Shown: positions 25,756 to 35,206, counted from the stretch's first letter. The stretch is 64,000 nucleotides of DNA from Alteromonas gilva (GCF_028595265.1 NZ_JAQQXP010000001.1:62001-126000); one strand, 5' to 3'. Numbers and translations are program-made. Notes: generated by a model from the letters alone, not told the origin.

Positions 25756-27465
25756 ATGAATTTTTTTAAATATATGAGTGGTGCGATTATGTGTGTGCTG
25801 GGGCTGACGGCCTGCCAGTCGGCTAATGTGCATCACCAGAACCGTCAATCGCAAAATGCCTCGCAGGCGAGTGTGCCACTGCCTGACATTGTCACCCGAG
25901 AGGGTAAGCATGCCTTCCTTGTTGATGGTGAGCCTTTTTTATTATTGGGTGCACAAACCAATAACTCCGCAAACTACCCGGCCATGTTAGACAAAGTATG
26001 GCCTGTGGTAGCGGCTATGCAGGCTAATACACTGGGCATTCCGGTGGCCTGGGAGCAAATCGAGCCGGTCGAAGGCCAGTTTGATTTTAGTTTTTTGGAT
26101 GTGCTTATTGAGCAAGCCGCCGAGCGCGATATTAAAGTGGTACTGCTGTGGTTTGCGACCTGGAAAAACAATGCACCCCATTATGCGCCGGCCTGGGTAA
26201 AGCTGGATAATCAGCGTTTCCCCCGAGTGGTTACCGAGAATAAACGGGTACTCAATTCTTTGTCGCCGCACGGTAAGAATACCCTGGCGGCCGACAAAAA
26301 GGCGTTTGTGCGGTTAATGACCTATTTGCGTGATCACGATCCTGAGCACCAGGTGATTATGGTGCAGGTACAAAATGAAGTGGGTACCTATGGGTCTAAA
26401 CGGGACTTTTCGCCAGCAGCCGAAGCACTGTTTAATCAGACCGTTCCCGAGGCGCTGTTAAAGTTGTACCAACAACCCGCCGGCACCTGGCAACAGGTAT
26501 TTGGTGAGAATGCCGACGAGTACTTTCATGCCTGGTCAATTGGTCGTTATGTTGATGACATCGCGGCGGCAGGTAAAGCCGTTAAAGATTTACCCATGAA
26601 CGTTAACGTAGCGCTACGCAACCCGTTTAATCCGGGCGACGGGTATTCCATGGGCGGCCCGACTGACAATGTCATTGATATCTGGAAAGTGGCTGCACCC
26701 CATATTGATATGATTTCACCGGACATCTACTTTCGCGATCACAAAACGGTAAACCGGGTGTTGGAGCTTTACAGCCGCGATGATAACCCGTTGTTTGTGG
26801 CCGAGATTGGTAACGATCAGCCTTACGCGCGCTACTTTTTTTCTACCCTGGGCAAGCAGGGCATTGGTTTTGCGCCCTTTGGTATGGATTACACCGACTA
26901 CGCTAACTTTCCCCTGGGCGCCAAAGTGGTGAACGACGAAACTATAGCGCCGTTTGCTGAGCTTTATTCGCTGATGGCGCCCTGGGCGTCGGTATGGGCG
27001 AAGCTAAGTTTTGAAAACGATACCTGGGGAGTGGCCGAACCGCACGATTCGACAAGCGATAAGGCGGTATGGAATGCCCGGGTATCGGCAAAATCTGACG
27101 ATGATTCACAGTTTCAACAAACCCTCGACCTGGGTCGCTGGAACGCCGAGGTGTCTTACGGACGGCCGATGTTCTGGATTGACCCGCCAACGGGTAATCA
27201 CCCCGCTTCGGGCGGCGCGCTTATCGCTAAGCTGGGTGAGGATGAATACCTGATCACGGCGTTGCGAGCGCGGGTAACGTTGAGCCCATCCAGCGAGATT
27301 GAACAACTGCCTTACATGATTGAGCGAGTCGAAGAAGGACATTTTGATGCCGATGGCAATTGGGTGTTCGAACGGGTATGGAATGGCGATCAAACCGACT
27401 GGGGTCTGAATTTCACGTCTCAGCCACATATTTTAAAAGTAAAAATGGCGACATATAAACAATGA
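25756..27465 (+). CDS. GH35 beta-galactosidase lipoprotein
   Basis: A 569-residue retaining beta-galactosidase. The start at 25756 gives MNFFKYMSGAIMCVLGLTAC, a lipoprotein signal with lipobox LTAC; the frame is open upstream but without a secretory signal. The GH35 barrel contains FLLLGAQTNNSANYP, GIPVAWEQIEPVEGQFDF, acid/base E208 in QVQNEVG and nucleophile E350 in FVAEIG. A C-terminal domain of the DUF5597 type follows. In xyloglucan degradation it removes the galactose that caps xylose, after fucose is removed. Its stop overlaps an ATG of the GH31 frame. The length is close to Bgl35A of Cellvibrio japonicus. Confidence 0.92.
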   Translation: MNFFKYMSGAIMCVLGLTACQSANVHHQNRQSQNASQASVPLPDIVTREGKHAFLVDGEPFLLLGAQTNNSANYPAMLDKVWPVVAAMQANTLGIPVAWEQIEPVEGQFDFSFLDVLIEQAAERDIKVVLLWFATWKNNAPHYAPAWVKLDNQRFPRVVTENKRVLNSLSPHGKNTLAADKKAFVRLMTYLRDHDPEHQVIMVQVQNEVGTYGSKRDFSPAAEALFNQTVPEALLKLYQQPAGTWQQVFGENADEYFHAWSIGRYVDDIAAAGKAVKDLPMNVNVALRNPFNPGDGYSMGGPTDNVIDIWKVAAPHIDMISPDIYFRDHKTVNRVLELYSRDDNPLFVAEIGNDQPYARYFFSTLGKQGIGFAPFGMDYTDYANFPLGAKVVNDETIAPFAELYSLMAPWASVWAKLSFENDTWGVAEPHDSTSDKAVWNARVSAKSDDDSQFQQTLDLGRWNAEVSYGRPMFWIDPPTGNHPASGGALIAKLGEDEYLITALRARVTLSPSSEIEQLPYMIERVEEGHFDADGNWVFERVWNGDQTDWGLNFTSQPHILKVKMATYKQ

Positions 27466-27494
27466 CTTTACTAACAAAAAGCACGGAGAAAGGC

Positions 27495-30416
27495 ATGCGA
27501 AACAGCCATCTTACAGGGTGTTGTATTGCGCTGACGTTATTGTCAGCAACATTAATGACCGGCTGCGAACGAAGCAGTGTGACTGAACAGGTATCGATGG
27601 CCGGCAATTTTCAGGAGATTGCACAAGGCATTGTGGTTAACCCGGCACAGGGCCAGGCTAAAGCGGTTCGTTTGCAGGTGATGGCCGATGATATCATCAG
27701 AGTGACATCGCTGGCCCATAGCGACTTTAGCAGTGTGGCTGACAGCCTGATGGTGGTGGCCGAGCCCGGGGCGCCATTCAACACTGAGACAAACGGCAAA
27801 AAGGTTATGCTGACCACTGGTGCGCTCACTGCCGAAGTCTCGCTGACAGACGGACAGGTCGTTTTTAAAAACGCCCGGGGTGAGGTTTTACTGGATACGG
27901 TTAACAGCGGCGAGTTTGGCCCGGTAACGCAGGATCCTATTACGCCCGATGATGACTCTTATGCAATACGTCAGCAGTGGAATGCAAATTCTGACGAAGG
28001 CTTTTTTGGTTTGGGGCAGCATCAGAATGGCCAAATCAACTTCGCCGGGGAAAACGCCGAATTAAGCACTCACAACTTACAAATATCCATTCCGTTTGTG
28101 GTTTCAACCCGCAACTATGGAGTGCTATGGGACAACGCCTCGATAACCCGGTTCGGCGATCCCGAATTATCTGCGCCGCTTGATGAAGGCTTTACCCTGT
28201 ATAATGAAAACGGCGAGGAAGGTGGCCTGACTGCCTATTACTACGACGGTGATACGCTCTTGCTCAAGCGCACCGAAGCCGATTTGGATTACCAGTATTT
28301 AGCCCATAACACGGTACGCGAAGTGCCATTCCCTGAAGAGCTGGGAGAGGTAAACCAGCCACGGGTTGAATGGAAAGGACAAATCAGCGCCGATGACTCG
28401 GGGTTACACAAGTTTCGCATGTACAGCAGTGGCTATGCGTCACTCTCAATTGACGGCGAGGCGCTGCTGGATCGCTGGCGGATGAACTGGAACCCCTGGT
28501 TTCATACTACCGAGACAACCTTAACCGCCGGCGAAAAAGTCGACTTTGCGGTGAACTGGGACTCTCAGGGCGGCTATTTTCGGTTGCTGCATAACGGCCC
28601 GCAGTCGAAAGCCAATCAGTACAGTTTGTCGCTGGCCTCCGAAACGGCCAAAGCTATCGATTATTACGTGGTGGCTGGCAACAATTATGATGAGGTGATT
28701 GCCGGCTACCGGACCCTCACGGGTAAGTCGGTCATGTTGCCCAAATGGGCCTACGGTTTCTGGCAAAGTCGCGAGCGGTATACCAATCAGGATGAACTAC
28801 TGGATGTGTTAAAAACCTATCGTGAACGGCAAATCCCTATCGACAATATTGTGCTGGACTGGTCGTACTGGCCGGAGGATGCCTGGGGAAGCCACGAATT
28901 TGATAAAACTCACTTTCCCGATCCGCAAGCTATGATTGATACCGTACACGAGCTTAATGCCAATATTATGATCTCGGTATGGCCTAAGTTTTACAGCACC
29001 ACCGATAACTACAAAGAGTTTGATGAAAAGGGCTATATGCTCAATAAAAACGTAGAGGTGGAAGGCAACCTGGACTGGATTGGTAAAGGGTATCTGAACG
29101 GCTTTTACGACCCTTATCCAGAAGAGTCTCAAGCCATATTCTGGCGCCAACTGGAAGAAAAGCTCAACGTGCTGGGCATTGATGCCTGGTGGCTTGATGC
29201 CTCAGAGCCGGATATTCACTCCAACCTGTCTTACATGAAACGCAAGGAGATCATGAGCCCGCTTTCGGTAGGTTCAGGGGCGGAGTACTTTAACTCTTAC
29301 GCCCTGCCCAATGCGGAAGGCGTGTACAAAGGCGAGCGCGAAACCGATGGGCATAAACGCAGCTTTATTTTAACCCGCAGTGGGTTTGCCGGCATTCAGC
29401 GCACCGGCGCTGCCATTTGGAGTGGCGATACTGTACCGCGCTGGTCCAATTTAAAAGAGCAAATTGCCGCTGGCGTAGGCACAAGTTTGTCGGGCATGCC
29501 CAACTGGACCATGGATATCGGCGGCTTTACGCCGGAAAACCATTATCGCTATTACCAAGGGAAAGTGGTTGGCCATTATTCCGAAATGCCACCAGAGCAT
29601 CAGCAGGAATGGCAGGAGCTAAACCTGCGCTGGTTCCAGTTTGGCGCGTTTGTCCCGCTGTTCCGCTCGCACGGGCAAAACCCTTATCGCGAGATATTCA
29701 ATATTGCCGATGAAGGTACGTCGGTGTATGAGTCGCTGGTGTACTACACCAAGCTGAGATACCGTTTGATGCCGTATATTTATACGCTGGCGGGCGATAT
29801 GTATCATAAAGATGGCACCATGATGCGCGGATTAGTCATGGATTTTCCGCACGACGAGACCGCCATTAATCTTAATGATGCCTATATGTTTGGGCCGTCG
29901 TTATTGATTAACCCGGTGTATGAGCATCAGGCCCGCACCCGTGAGGTATATTTACCGGGCCAGGGTAGCTGGTTTGATTTTTATTCCGGTAAAACCTATC
30001 AGGGTGGGCAAACCATCAGCGCCCCGGCACCGCTTGGTCAAATGCCGCTGTTTGTGCGGGCCGGTGCGATTATTCCAACCGGCGAAGACATTCAGTACGT
30101 CTACGACAAGCCGGATGGTGACTACACACTCAATGTGTTTACCGGTGCTGACGGCGAGTTTGAAATTTACCATGACGACGGCAAGTCATATGATTATGAA
30201 AACGGCGGCTATTCGTACACGCCAGTGGCCTATGACGACAGCACAGGCACGCTGACCATTGGTGAACGCAGCGGTGGTTTTGATGGTATGGTGTCGTCAA
30301 GAACCTACCATATCCGCTTTATTGGTGAAGGTGAGTCGCTGGCTGATTTTAGCGCCGCGCCCGATGCCAGTATTGTGTATACCGGTCAGCCAATTACAGT
30401 AAAAAATGGACAATAG
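27495..30416 (+). CDS. GH31 alpha-xylosidase lipoprotein with PA14 insert
   Basis: A 973-residue retaining alpha-xylosidase acting on the non-reducing xylose of xyloglucan oligosaccharides. The ATG at 27495 has GGAG close upstream and starts a lipoprotein signal (MRNSHLTGCCIALTLLSATL, then MTGC); an ATG at 27462 overlapping the previous stop lacks such a site. An insertion at about 270-390 looks like a PA14 domain (QISADDSGLHKFRMYSSGYA, then LSIDGEALLDRWR). Catalytic D568 is in WWLDASEPDIH, and acid/base D645 is in GAAIWSGDTVPRW. This layout matches Xyl31A of Cellvibrio japonicus, where PA14 helps bind longer oligosaccharides. Confidence 0.93.
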   Translation: MRNSHLTGCCIALTLLSATLMTGCERSSVTEQVSMAGNFQEIAQGIVVNPAQGQAKAVRLQVMADDIIRVTSLAHSDFSSVADSLMVVAEPGAPFNTETNGKKVMLTTGALTAEVSLTDGQVVFKNARGEVLLDTVNSGEFGPVTQDPITPDDDSYAIRQQWNANSDEGFFGLGQHQNGQINFAGENAELSTHNLQISIPFVVSTRNYGVLWDNASITRFGDPELSAPLDEGFTLYNENGEEGGLTAYYYDGDTLLLKRTEADLDYQYLAHNTVREVPFPEELGEVNQPRVEWKGQISADDSGLHKFRMYSSGYASLSIDGEALLDRWRMNWNPWFHTTETTLTAGEKVDFAVNWDSQGGYFRLLHNGPQSKANQYSLSLASETAKAIDYYVVAGNNYDEVIAGYRTLTGKSVMLPKWAYGFWQSRERYTNQDELLDVLKTYRERQIPIDNIVLDWSYWPEDAWGSHEFDKTHFPDPQAMIDTVHELNANIMISVWPKFYSTTDNYKEFDEKGYMLNKNVEVEGNLDWIGKGYLNGFYDPYPEESQAIFWRQLEEKLNVLGIDAWWLDASEPDIHSNLSYMKRKEIMSPLSVGSGAEYFNSYALPNAEGVYKGERETDGHKRSFILTRSGFAGIQRTGAAIWSGDTVPRWSNLKEQIAAGVGTSLSGMPNWTMDIGGFTPENHYRYYQGKVVGHYSEMPPEHQQEWQELNLRWFQFGAFVPLFRSHGQNPYREIFNIADEGTSVYESLVYYTKLRYRLMPYIYTLAGDMYHKDGTMMRGLVMDFPHDETAINLNDAYMFGPSLLINPVYEHQARTREVYLPGQGSWFDFYSGKTYQGGQTISAPAPLGQMPLFVRAGAIIPTGEDIQYVYDKPDGDYTLNVFTGADGEFEIYHDDGKSYDYENGGYSYTPVAYDDSTGTLTIGERSGGFDGMVSSRTYHIRFIGEGESLADFSAAPDASIVYTGQPITVKNGQ

Positions 30417-30420
30417 AAAT

Positions 30421-31707
30421 ATGCGTAGTTTGTTAGCGTTAGTTGTTTTACTTTCCCCCTTATCGGCATGTACCGCCGATAAGGGGGCGGGTACCCCCCC
30501 ACATAGTGTGTTAGGGGCGCAAATGTCACCCTCAACACCGTTGTTTATTGAAAACAACGGTGTTGTCGCCTCGCTATCAGAAGGTGAGACTGCACTGGAG
30601 GATGGTCACTTACGCGCGACCATCAGCGATAGTGACCGCGGTAAGGTGGCGGCCATTACTTTTGAGCAGGCATGGAGCGGCCGTTTGTTTGCCACGGCTA
30701 AGCAACCCCTTGATTTGTCGGACGTGATTAATAGCGGCGTTTTAACCTTTGCCATGAAAGTGACTGATGTTGCTCAGGCCGGGCTGCTAGTAGAAGTCAG
30801 TTGCGGCGAAAACTGCCGCAATGCCGTGGATATCTGGCCAAAAATGAAGCCCCTGCAGCAGCAAGGATGGCAAGAATTCGCTATGCCGTTGTCGTGTTTT
30901 GACCGGACAGGCGCAGACTTCTCGGCGGTGAAGCATCCGCTGCGGTTTTACTTTTATGGCACCGGTGCCTTCTCCATCGCGGATGTCGCCATTAAGCCCC
31001 AGGGCGAGGGCAATATGGCGTGCCCGGATCAGGATGCGATAACCGTAACGCCCGCACCGCTTCGAACCTACTGGGCTGATGAGTGGTGGATGTCACGCCA
31101 CCAGCAGAAGCTGGCGGAAAAGGACGCAATAGACCCGGAGCTAGTGCTCATTGGTGATTCTATTACCCATGGCTGGGAAGACGCCGGTAAAGCGGTATGG
31201 CAGGCTAATTTCGGTCATATTCCTACGCTGAATTTGGGATTTAGCGGTGATCGTACCGAAAACGTCCTGTGGCGCTTTGAACATGGTGAGCTCGAAGGCA
31301 TATCGCCTAAGCTTTCTGTCATTATGATTGGTACCAATAACACCGGCCACCGCATGGATACCCCAGCGAGTATTCGTGACGGTGTGGCGCAAATCATTGC
31401 TGAATTAAAGCAACGTGTGCCAGAAAGCCGCGTGTTGCTACTGGCTATATTCCCCCGTGGTGCAGATAACGCAGACAAAGAGCGGATGAATAATCAGCGC
31501 GCCAACACGCTGCTCAAGGCCCTCGCTGAAGAGCAAAATGTGATGTTTGCCAATATTAATCAGCAGTTTCTTGAAGATGATGGCACACTCAGTAAGGACA
31601 TTATGCCCGACTTGCTGCACCCCAACGAAACCGGCTACCGGATATGGGCTAAGGCATTAGCCCCCTACCTGTCAGCCCATCTCGGCGACAAAAGCGGCGA
31701 CGAATAG
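30421..31707 (+). CDS. SGNH/GDSL esterase lipoprotein with N-terminal jelly-roll domain
   Basis: A 428-residue predicted lipoprotein (MRSLLALVVLLSPLSAC). An ATG at 30406 inside the GH31 end is also possible. Residues about 50-200 form a beta-rich domain like those in ExoP-type glucan hydrolases (GVLTFAMKVTDVAQAGLLVE, PLRFYFYGTGAFSIADVAIK). The SGNH hydrolase domain from about 235 resembles PAF-acetylhydrolase-type members: S247 in IGDSITHGWE, Gly in GFSGDRTENVLWRFEHG, N306 in MIGTNNTGHR, and D397/H400 in PDLLHPNETGY. It is probably a carbohydrate acetylesterase that deacetylates galactosyl residues of xyloglucan; this is inferred from the locus. It is the last gene of the operon. Confidence 0.85.
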   Translation: MRSLLALVVLLSPLSACTADKGAGTPPHSVLGAQMSPSTPLFIENNGVVASLSEGETALEDGHLRATISDSDRGKVAAITFEQAWSGRLFATAKQPLDLSDVINSGVLTFAMKVTDVAQAGLLVEVSCGENCRNAVDIWPKMKPLQQQGWQEFAMPLSCFDRTGADFSAVKHPLRFYFYGTGAFSIADVAIKPQGEGNMACPDQDAITVTPAPLRTYWADEWWMSRHQQKLAEKDAIDPELVLIGDSITHGWEDAGKAVWQANFGHIPTLNLGFSGDRTENVLWRFEHGELEGISPKLSVIMIGTNNTGHRMDTPASIRDGVAQIIAELKQRVPESRVLLLAIFPRGADNADKERMNNQRANTLLKALAEEQNVMFANINQQFLEDDGTLSKDIMPDLLHPNETGYRIWAKALAPYLSAHLGDKSGDE

Positions 31708-31914
31708 CGCCAGCCGCTACCACGGTAAGCAACATCGCGGATGCGATTGACGGCCCCTACATGCAGGCCGCCAATCGCAACCGGCCCCTGGCGGAAAATG
31801 GCACCGACAGGGTTAGTTGTTCGCTCTGATGACGTGTACATTACTGAACTTGAGCCTTAAAAGTTGCGTAAAACGAAGAGTGCTTAAATACAGTCGAAAC
31901 GTTATGGAGCTGGT

Positions 31915-32130
31915 ATGAACCGAATTAACCCTGCTAAATTACAAAACAGTAAATGGACAGCAGTAAAGCCGATAAATCGAGAAAAGCATTTCCTGGTATC
32001 AGAAATGGAGTTCGACGAGGATGGTTCTGTCATTGCGTGTAAATTGGAAGCGGTGCTTTCTAACAACGAGTATTCAATACAATGGACAGAGTTGAAAAGC
32101 CGGGAGAAATGGCTCCAGGGCTGGAAATAA
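31915..32130 (+). CDS. TIGR02450-family small Trp-containing protein
   Basis: A 71-residue conserved protein. The pattern INPAKLQNSKWTAVKPINRE, KHFLVSEMEFDEDGSVIACK and the C-terminal WTELKSREKWLQGWK is that of the TIGR02450 family, whose function is not known. GGAG lies just before the ATG. It is probably transcribed alone; no operon partner follows. Confidence 0.85.
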   Translation: MNRINPAKLQNSKWTAVKPINREKHFLVSEMEFDEDGSVIACKLEAVLSNNEYSIQWTELKSREKWLQGWK

Positions 32131-32244
32131 TGGCCTCGATTTGATGGCTTCAAATTGTTCTGCTGGCTCTACCGTTAGCTTGTTTGCGGCTCATGGTAAA
32201 GAAACGTTTCCTACGGTTATAGGGACGTAAGGGGCTGTTAGAGC

Positions 32245-32592
32245 ATGAGTTTCGAACGATATCAAAAACATCAACATGTCGTTGCGGGTACCACCCTTGA
32301 CGTCTCATATGACCGCTTTACTACTAAATTCGCACTCAGTGTCAATGGTGCTATGGCCTACTCCAGGCGCTTGTGGTTTTGACCCAGACATAATGCTCTG
32401 ATTCAAATCGACGCCAATTCGTATATGCTAAGTATTTATTGGTTTCTAATCTGGGGAGCCAAATTAAAAAAAGCAGATGCTGTGGTAGTCGAAGAGTTGT
32501 TACCTAAACGTCGCAGACGTTCAATTTCACTGCTTGGGTATGGCGTTTTTATTATTTTGGTCAGGGCTGCGGTGGTTATATTTGCGTCATAG
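32245..32592 (+). pseudogene. Small membrane-protein gene broken by an in-frame TGA
   Basis: An ATG at 32245, with AGGGG about 10 bases upstream, opens a frame that meets TGA at 32380-32382 after 45 codons (ending LSVNGAMAYSRRLWF). The same frame then continues without a stop to TAG at 32590, giving PRHNALIQIDANSYMLSIYW, a basic KRRRRS segment and a terminal hydrophobic helix (GYGVFIILVRAAVVIFAS). Without the TGA the product would be 115 residues. The two halves read as one protein, with a beta-rich front and a membrane anchor at the end. Nonsense mutation or sequencing error are both possible. The family is not identified. Confidence 0.55.
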
Positions 32593-32723
32593 CAGCTAAC
32601 AAACGAGTATGAGGCGGGTTGTTGGGATACTAACACGGGCCATGCCTCGTTACTTTCGTACAGACATTCGTAGCTTATGTCAGCGTTATGCATATGATAA
32701 ATATTTATCCCTGTAGAGGTTCT

Positions 32724-33368
32724 ATGCGGTTATTCAACAAGTTGTTATTGGTACATATTTTAATGATCAGCGTCGGCTTGCCTGTGCTTTCAGAGGCCAA
32801 TCATGACATTGAGGATAAAATATACATCGCACAATCAGATGGAAAGGTAACCGCTGTGGTTTCTGGCGTTAAGTCGGATACATTCAGACTTAAACCTAAA
32901 GAGAGGGTGTTGTGGCGTAACGCGTCAGGTTATCTGGGCGCCGTGCTGACAGACGCTGGTTTTAATGTCATATCCGTGTCGTCAAATTACTGGAATAATA
33001 TACGTCTTTCACCCTATGAAATAGAAACGGCAACTGCTTCCGTATCGCCATTTATTGCGCTGCTGGTCACAGAAGATCGTGCCATTGGCTACAATATTGC
33101 CACGGATAGTTTTTATGAAGTTCGCCTACCACTGTATGACAGTGTCATTGCTGTGAAGTCAGCTGAAAATGTTGCTGTTGTTGTTACGTCTGGCACGTTA
33201 CTCGGACTCCAGTCTAAGTCTTCATATTTTACCGAAGCCCGGCTCAAAATTGGTGAAACCGTTGAAAACGTGCACCTGACCGATAATAACGTAACCGTTC
33301 AAACGCGGGAACGATTATATACTTTTACCTCTACAGGCTCTGGGTGGCAGGTAACAGATCTCGACTAG
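32724..33368 (+). CDS. Secreted protein of unknown function
   Basis: A 214-residue protein with a signal peptide (MRLFNKLLLVHILMISVGLP, cleavage near LSEA). The start at 32724 follows AGAGG; an ATG 12 codons upstream is less likely. The mature part is beta-rich and has short repeated motifs of a beta-propeller or PDZ-like kind (IYIAQSDGKVTAVVSG, VVVTSGTLLGLQSKSS, RERLYTFTSTGSGWQVTD). It lacks identifiable catalytic residues. Function is not assigned. Confidence 0.65.
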   Translation: MRLFNKLLLVHILMISVGLPVLSEANHDIEDKIYIAQSDGKVTAVVSGVKSDTFRLKPKERVLWRNASGYLGAVLTDAGFNVISVSSNYWNNIRLSPYEIETATASVSPFIALLVTEDRAIGYNIATDSFYEVRLPLYDSVIAVKSAENVAVVVTSGTLLGLQSKSSYFTEARLKIGETVENVHLTDNNVTVQTRERLYTFTSTGSGWQVTDLD

Positions 33369-33565
33369 AGCAAGGCGGGCTTACAAATAACGAGTGCTGC
33401 CAACTGAACAATACTGTGGTGCTCGTTGGCGCCATCTGCTGCAGGTGCTATTGTTCACGGGCAGTAGGAGGATTTACCAGAATAAATTAATCTAAAACGA
33501 CATGCTTTAAAGTCGCAAAAGGTAAAGTTACCCGTGTTTTATTTACTCTAAAGGAGAAGCTCACA

Positions 33566-33883
33566 GTGCACTTCCTGTTAATCTATGAAACCGTGCCCGA
33601 CTACGTAGCGCTTAGAAGCAAGTTTCGAGCGGCGCATCTGTCCTATGCTCAGGCAGCTGTTGACAGGGGGGAGCTAATTCTTGGCGGCGCGGCCGGTGAC
33701 CCTGTTGACAGTGCCGTGCTGGTATTTAGCGCCAATTCCGAGGATATTCCGCGCATCTTCGCAGAGAATGACCCTTATGTCATCAATGGTCTGGTGTCAG
33801 GTTGGCAAATTAAACCCTGGCATACGGTTGTCGGGCCAACGGCTTCAAATGCTGTAATTACCGGTAATACAACGGACGCTTAA
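33566..33883 (+). CDS. YciI-like protein
   Basis: A 105-residue protein of the YciI-like ferredoxin-fold family. Typical are the start MHFLLIYETVPDYVALRSKF, the conserved His of RAAHLSYAQAA, LILGGAAGDPVDSAVLVF and the terminal PYVINGLVSGWQIKPWHTVVG. Some members bind or convert small molecules, but function is usually unknown. It begins at GTG after GGAGAAG. A terminator is found 100 bases downstream. Confidence 0.88.
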   Translation: MHFLLIYETVPDYVALRSKFRAAHLSYAQAAVDRGELILGGAAGDPVDSAVLVFSANSEDIPRIFAENDPYVINGLVSGWQIKPWHTVVGPTASNAVITGNTTDA

Positions 33884-33982
33884 TACTCATTAGCGCATGT
33901 AATGCTGAGTACATTATGTACGCTGGCGCTTAGTTCAAAGCAATTTGCAGATTTCTCTAGCGATACAGATTTTGCCACTAAC

Positions 33983-34010
33983 AAAAAAGCCACCTCAGGG
34001 TGGCTTTTTT
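33983..34010. terminator. Bidirectional rho-independent terminator
   Basis: GCCACC (33989-33994), loop TCAG, GGTGGC (33999-34004), with A6 before and T6 after. It serves the YciI-like gene and the convergent DUF3014 gene. Confidence 0.92.
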
Positions 34011-34039
34011 AAATAACATTCAAGTTTGTTAGTGCTTAC

Positions 34040-34894
34040 TTATTGGGTGCGGCTACTCAAACTGTCTTTTAACTCTCTCAGCTTGGCCTTAATGCGGCGC
34101 ATGTTGTCCGGACCGGTGCGCAACAGTTGCTTTTGTGGCGCTGATAAGCTTTCTAACCTTTCGTCGGCGTACTTGTACATCACCGAATCGGTGTACACCT
34201 CAATTGGCATTTTCACTTCAGGGGTATCCAGTAAGGTATCAATGGCCTCAATGAGCACCTCAGTGAAAGGCTGATCAGGATCGCCAATTTCGGCATATTT
34301 GGCCTGAATTTCTTCCTGATAGCGCTCATACAAGGCAATTAAGTCTTCATTGCTCATGGATTCCAGCGCATCAACATAGGGCGTATAACGCTTATAGCTG
34401 GCAGCATCTATCCATTCTCTGTCGGCCTGGTTATACACTCTGAAGTCTTGTTCAGGCGGAGTCAGCAAGCGGTGGTTGGGAGCCATGTCCTCGTCGGCCA
34501 GATTGGTCGCCGATACTACAAAACGCTGCAACAAACCGTTCGTTACCAATAAGCGGCTAAGGGTTGGAGAGGTTGCTATTGTTTCCAGCGCAGATTTAAT
34601 CGCGGTATCACTGATATCCAGCGGCTCAGGCTCTGCCATAGGTTCTGGCATAGGGGTAGCTTCCTGGTCGGGATCGATCTCAACGGGCTCTGGCGGCGGA
34701 GCGGCCTCAAAAGTGTCGGCCGGTTCAGGCTCTGTTTCTTCGGGCTCAACAACAGCCGGCGTTTCAACCTCAACAACAGGTTCCGGCTCTGGCTCACTGG
34801 CTGGCCAAAATAGGACCACTGCTAACACGATAACGATTACACCAATCACAATGGCATAAGGTAACCAGGATCGCTGTTCAGAATTTTCGCTCAT
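34040..34894 (-). CDS. DUF3014 domain-containing membrane-anchored protein
   Basis: A 284-residue protein with one N-terminal membrane helix (PYAIVIGVIVIVLAVVLFW, about 12-30). A Pro/Glu-rich low-complexity linker follows (about 31-95), then a conserved helical domain (SPTLSRLLVTNGLLQRFVVS, PPEQDFRVYNQADREWIDAA, SYKRYTPYVDALESMSNEDL) of the DUF3014 type. The soluble part is probably periplasmic and kept away from the membrane by the linker. Function unknown. The linker is Glu-rich, which produces a Ser/Thr-rich shadow on the other strand. Confidence 0.85.
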   Translation of the reverse strand: MSENSEQRSWLPYAIVIGVIVIVLAVVLFWPASEPEPEPVVEVETPAVVEPEETEPEPADTFEAAPPPEPVEIDPDQEATPMPEPMAEPEPLDISDTAIKSALETIATSPTLSRLLVTNGLLQRFVVSATNLADEDMAPNHRLLTPPEQDFRVYNQADREWIDAASYKRYTPYVDALESMSNEDLIALYERYQEEIQAKYAEIGDPDQPFTEVLIEAIDTLLDTPEVKMPIEVYTDSVMYKYADERLESLSAPQKQLLRTGPDNMRRIKAKLRELKDSLSSRTQ

Positions 34895-35206
34895 AAATTA
34901 TCCACCTTGATCGTTGGCTGCGATATTCATACTACCAGAGTTAATGGCAATTCGCTGAAAATCAATACACTTTTTCTCTATATTTGGATGATGACGCGCA
35001 TCATTAGTTCCCATCAATATTAGACAGACAACTGACATGCAACAGTAAAACGTTAACAGGTTCGATTTTATAGACCGTATCACAAAAGGCGGGCTGACAT
35101 TATTAAAAAGACCGATTTAGCGCAATTCATCCTTTAATTTGTTTCGCGCGTATGAGTGAAGGTAGCTAATTTTCAACACGGGTTGGTAAGGCCGGAGGTA
35201 ACAACA
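34895..35206. other. Divergent intergenic region
   Basis: About 310 bases between the DUF3014 gene and the DUF6482-like gene. It must hold promoters for both, but no pair of -35 and -10 boxes is convincing, and no repeat or RNA gene was seen. Confidence 0.4.

Noticed and set aside
31708..31830. Short coding-like stretch after the esterase gene
   Set aside because: It has no start codon or ribosome binding site and is too short to identify; it may be a remnant, but there is no support.
32380..32382. TGA read as selenocysteine
   Set aside because: No SECIS-like hairpin was evident after it, the family is not a selenoprotein family, and the expected catalytic context is missing.
32436..32693. 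An 85-codon minus-strand ORF
   Set aside because: It runs opposite to the interrupted plus-strand gene, which has the better start signal and protein features.
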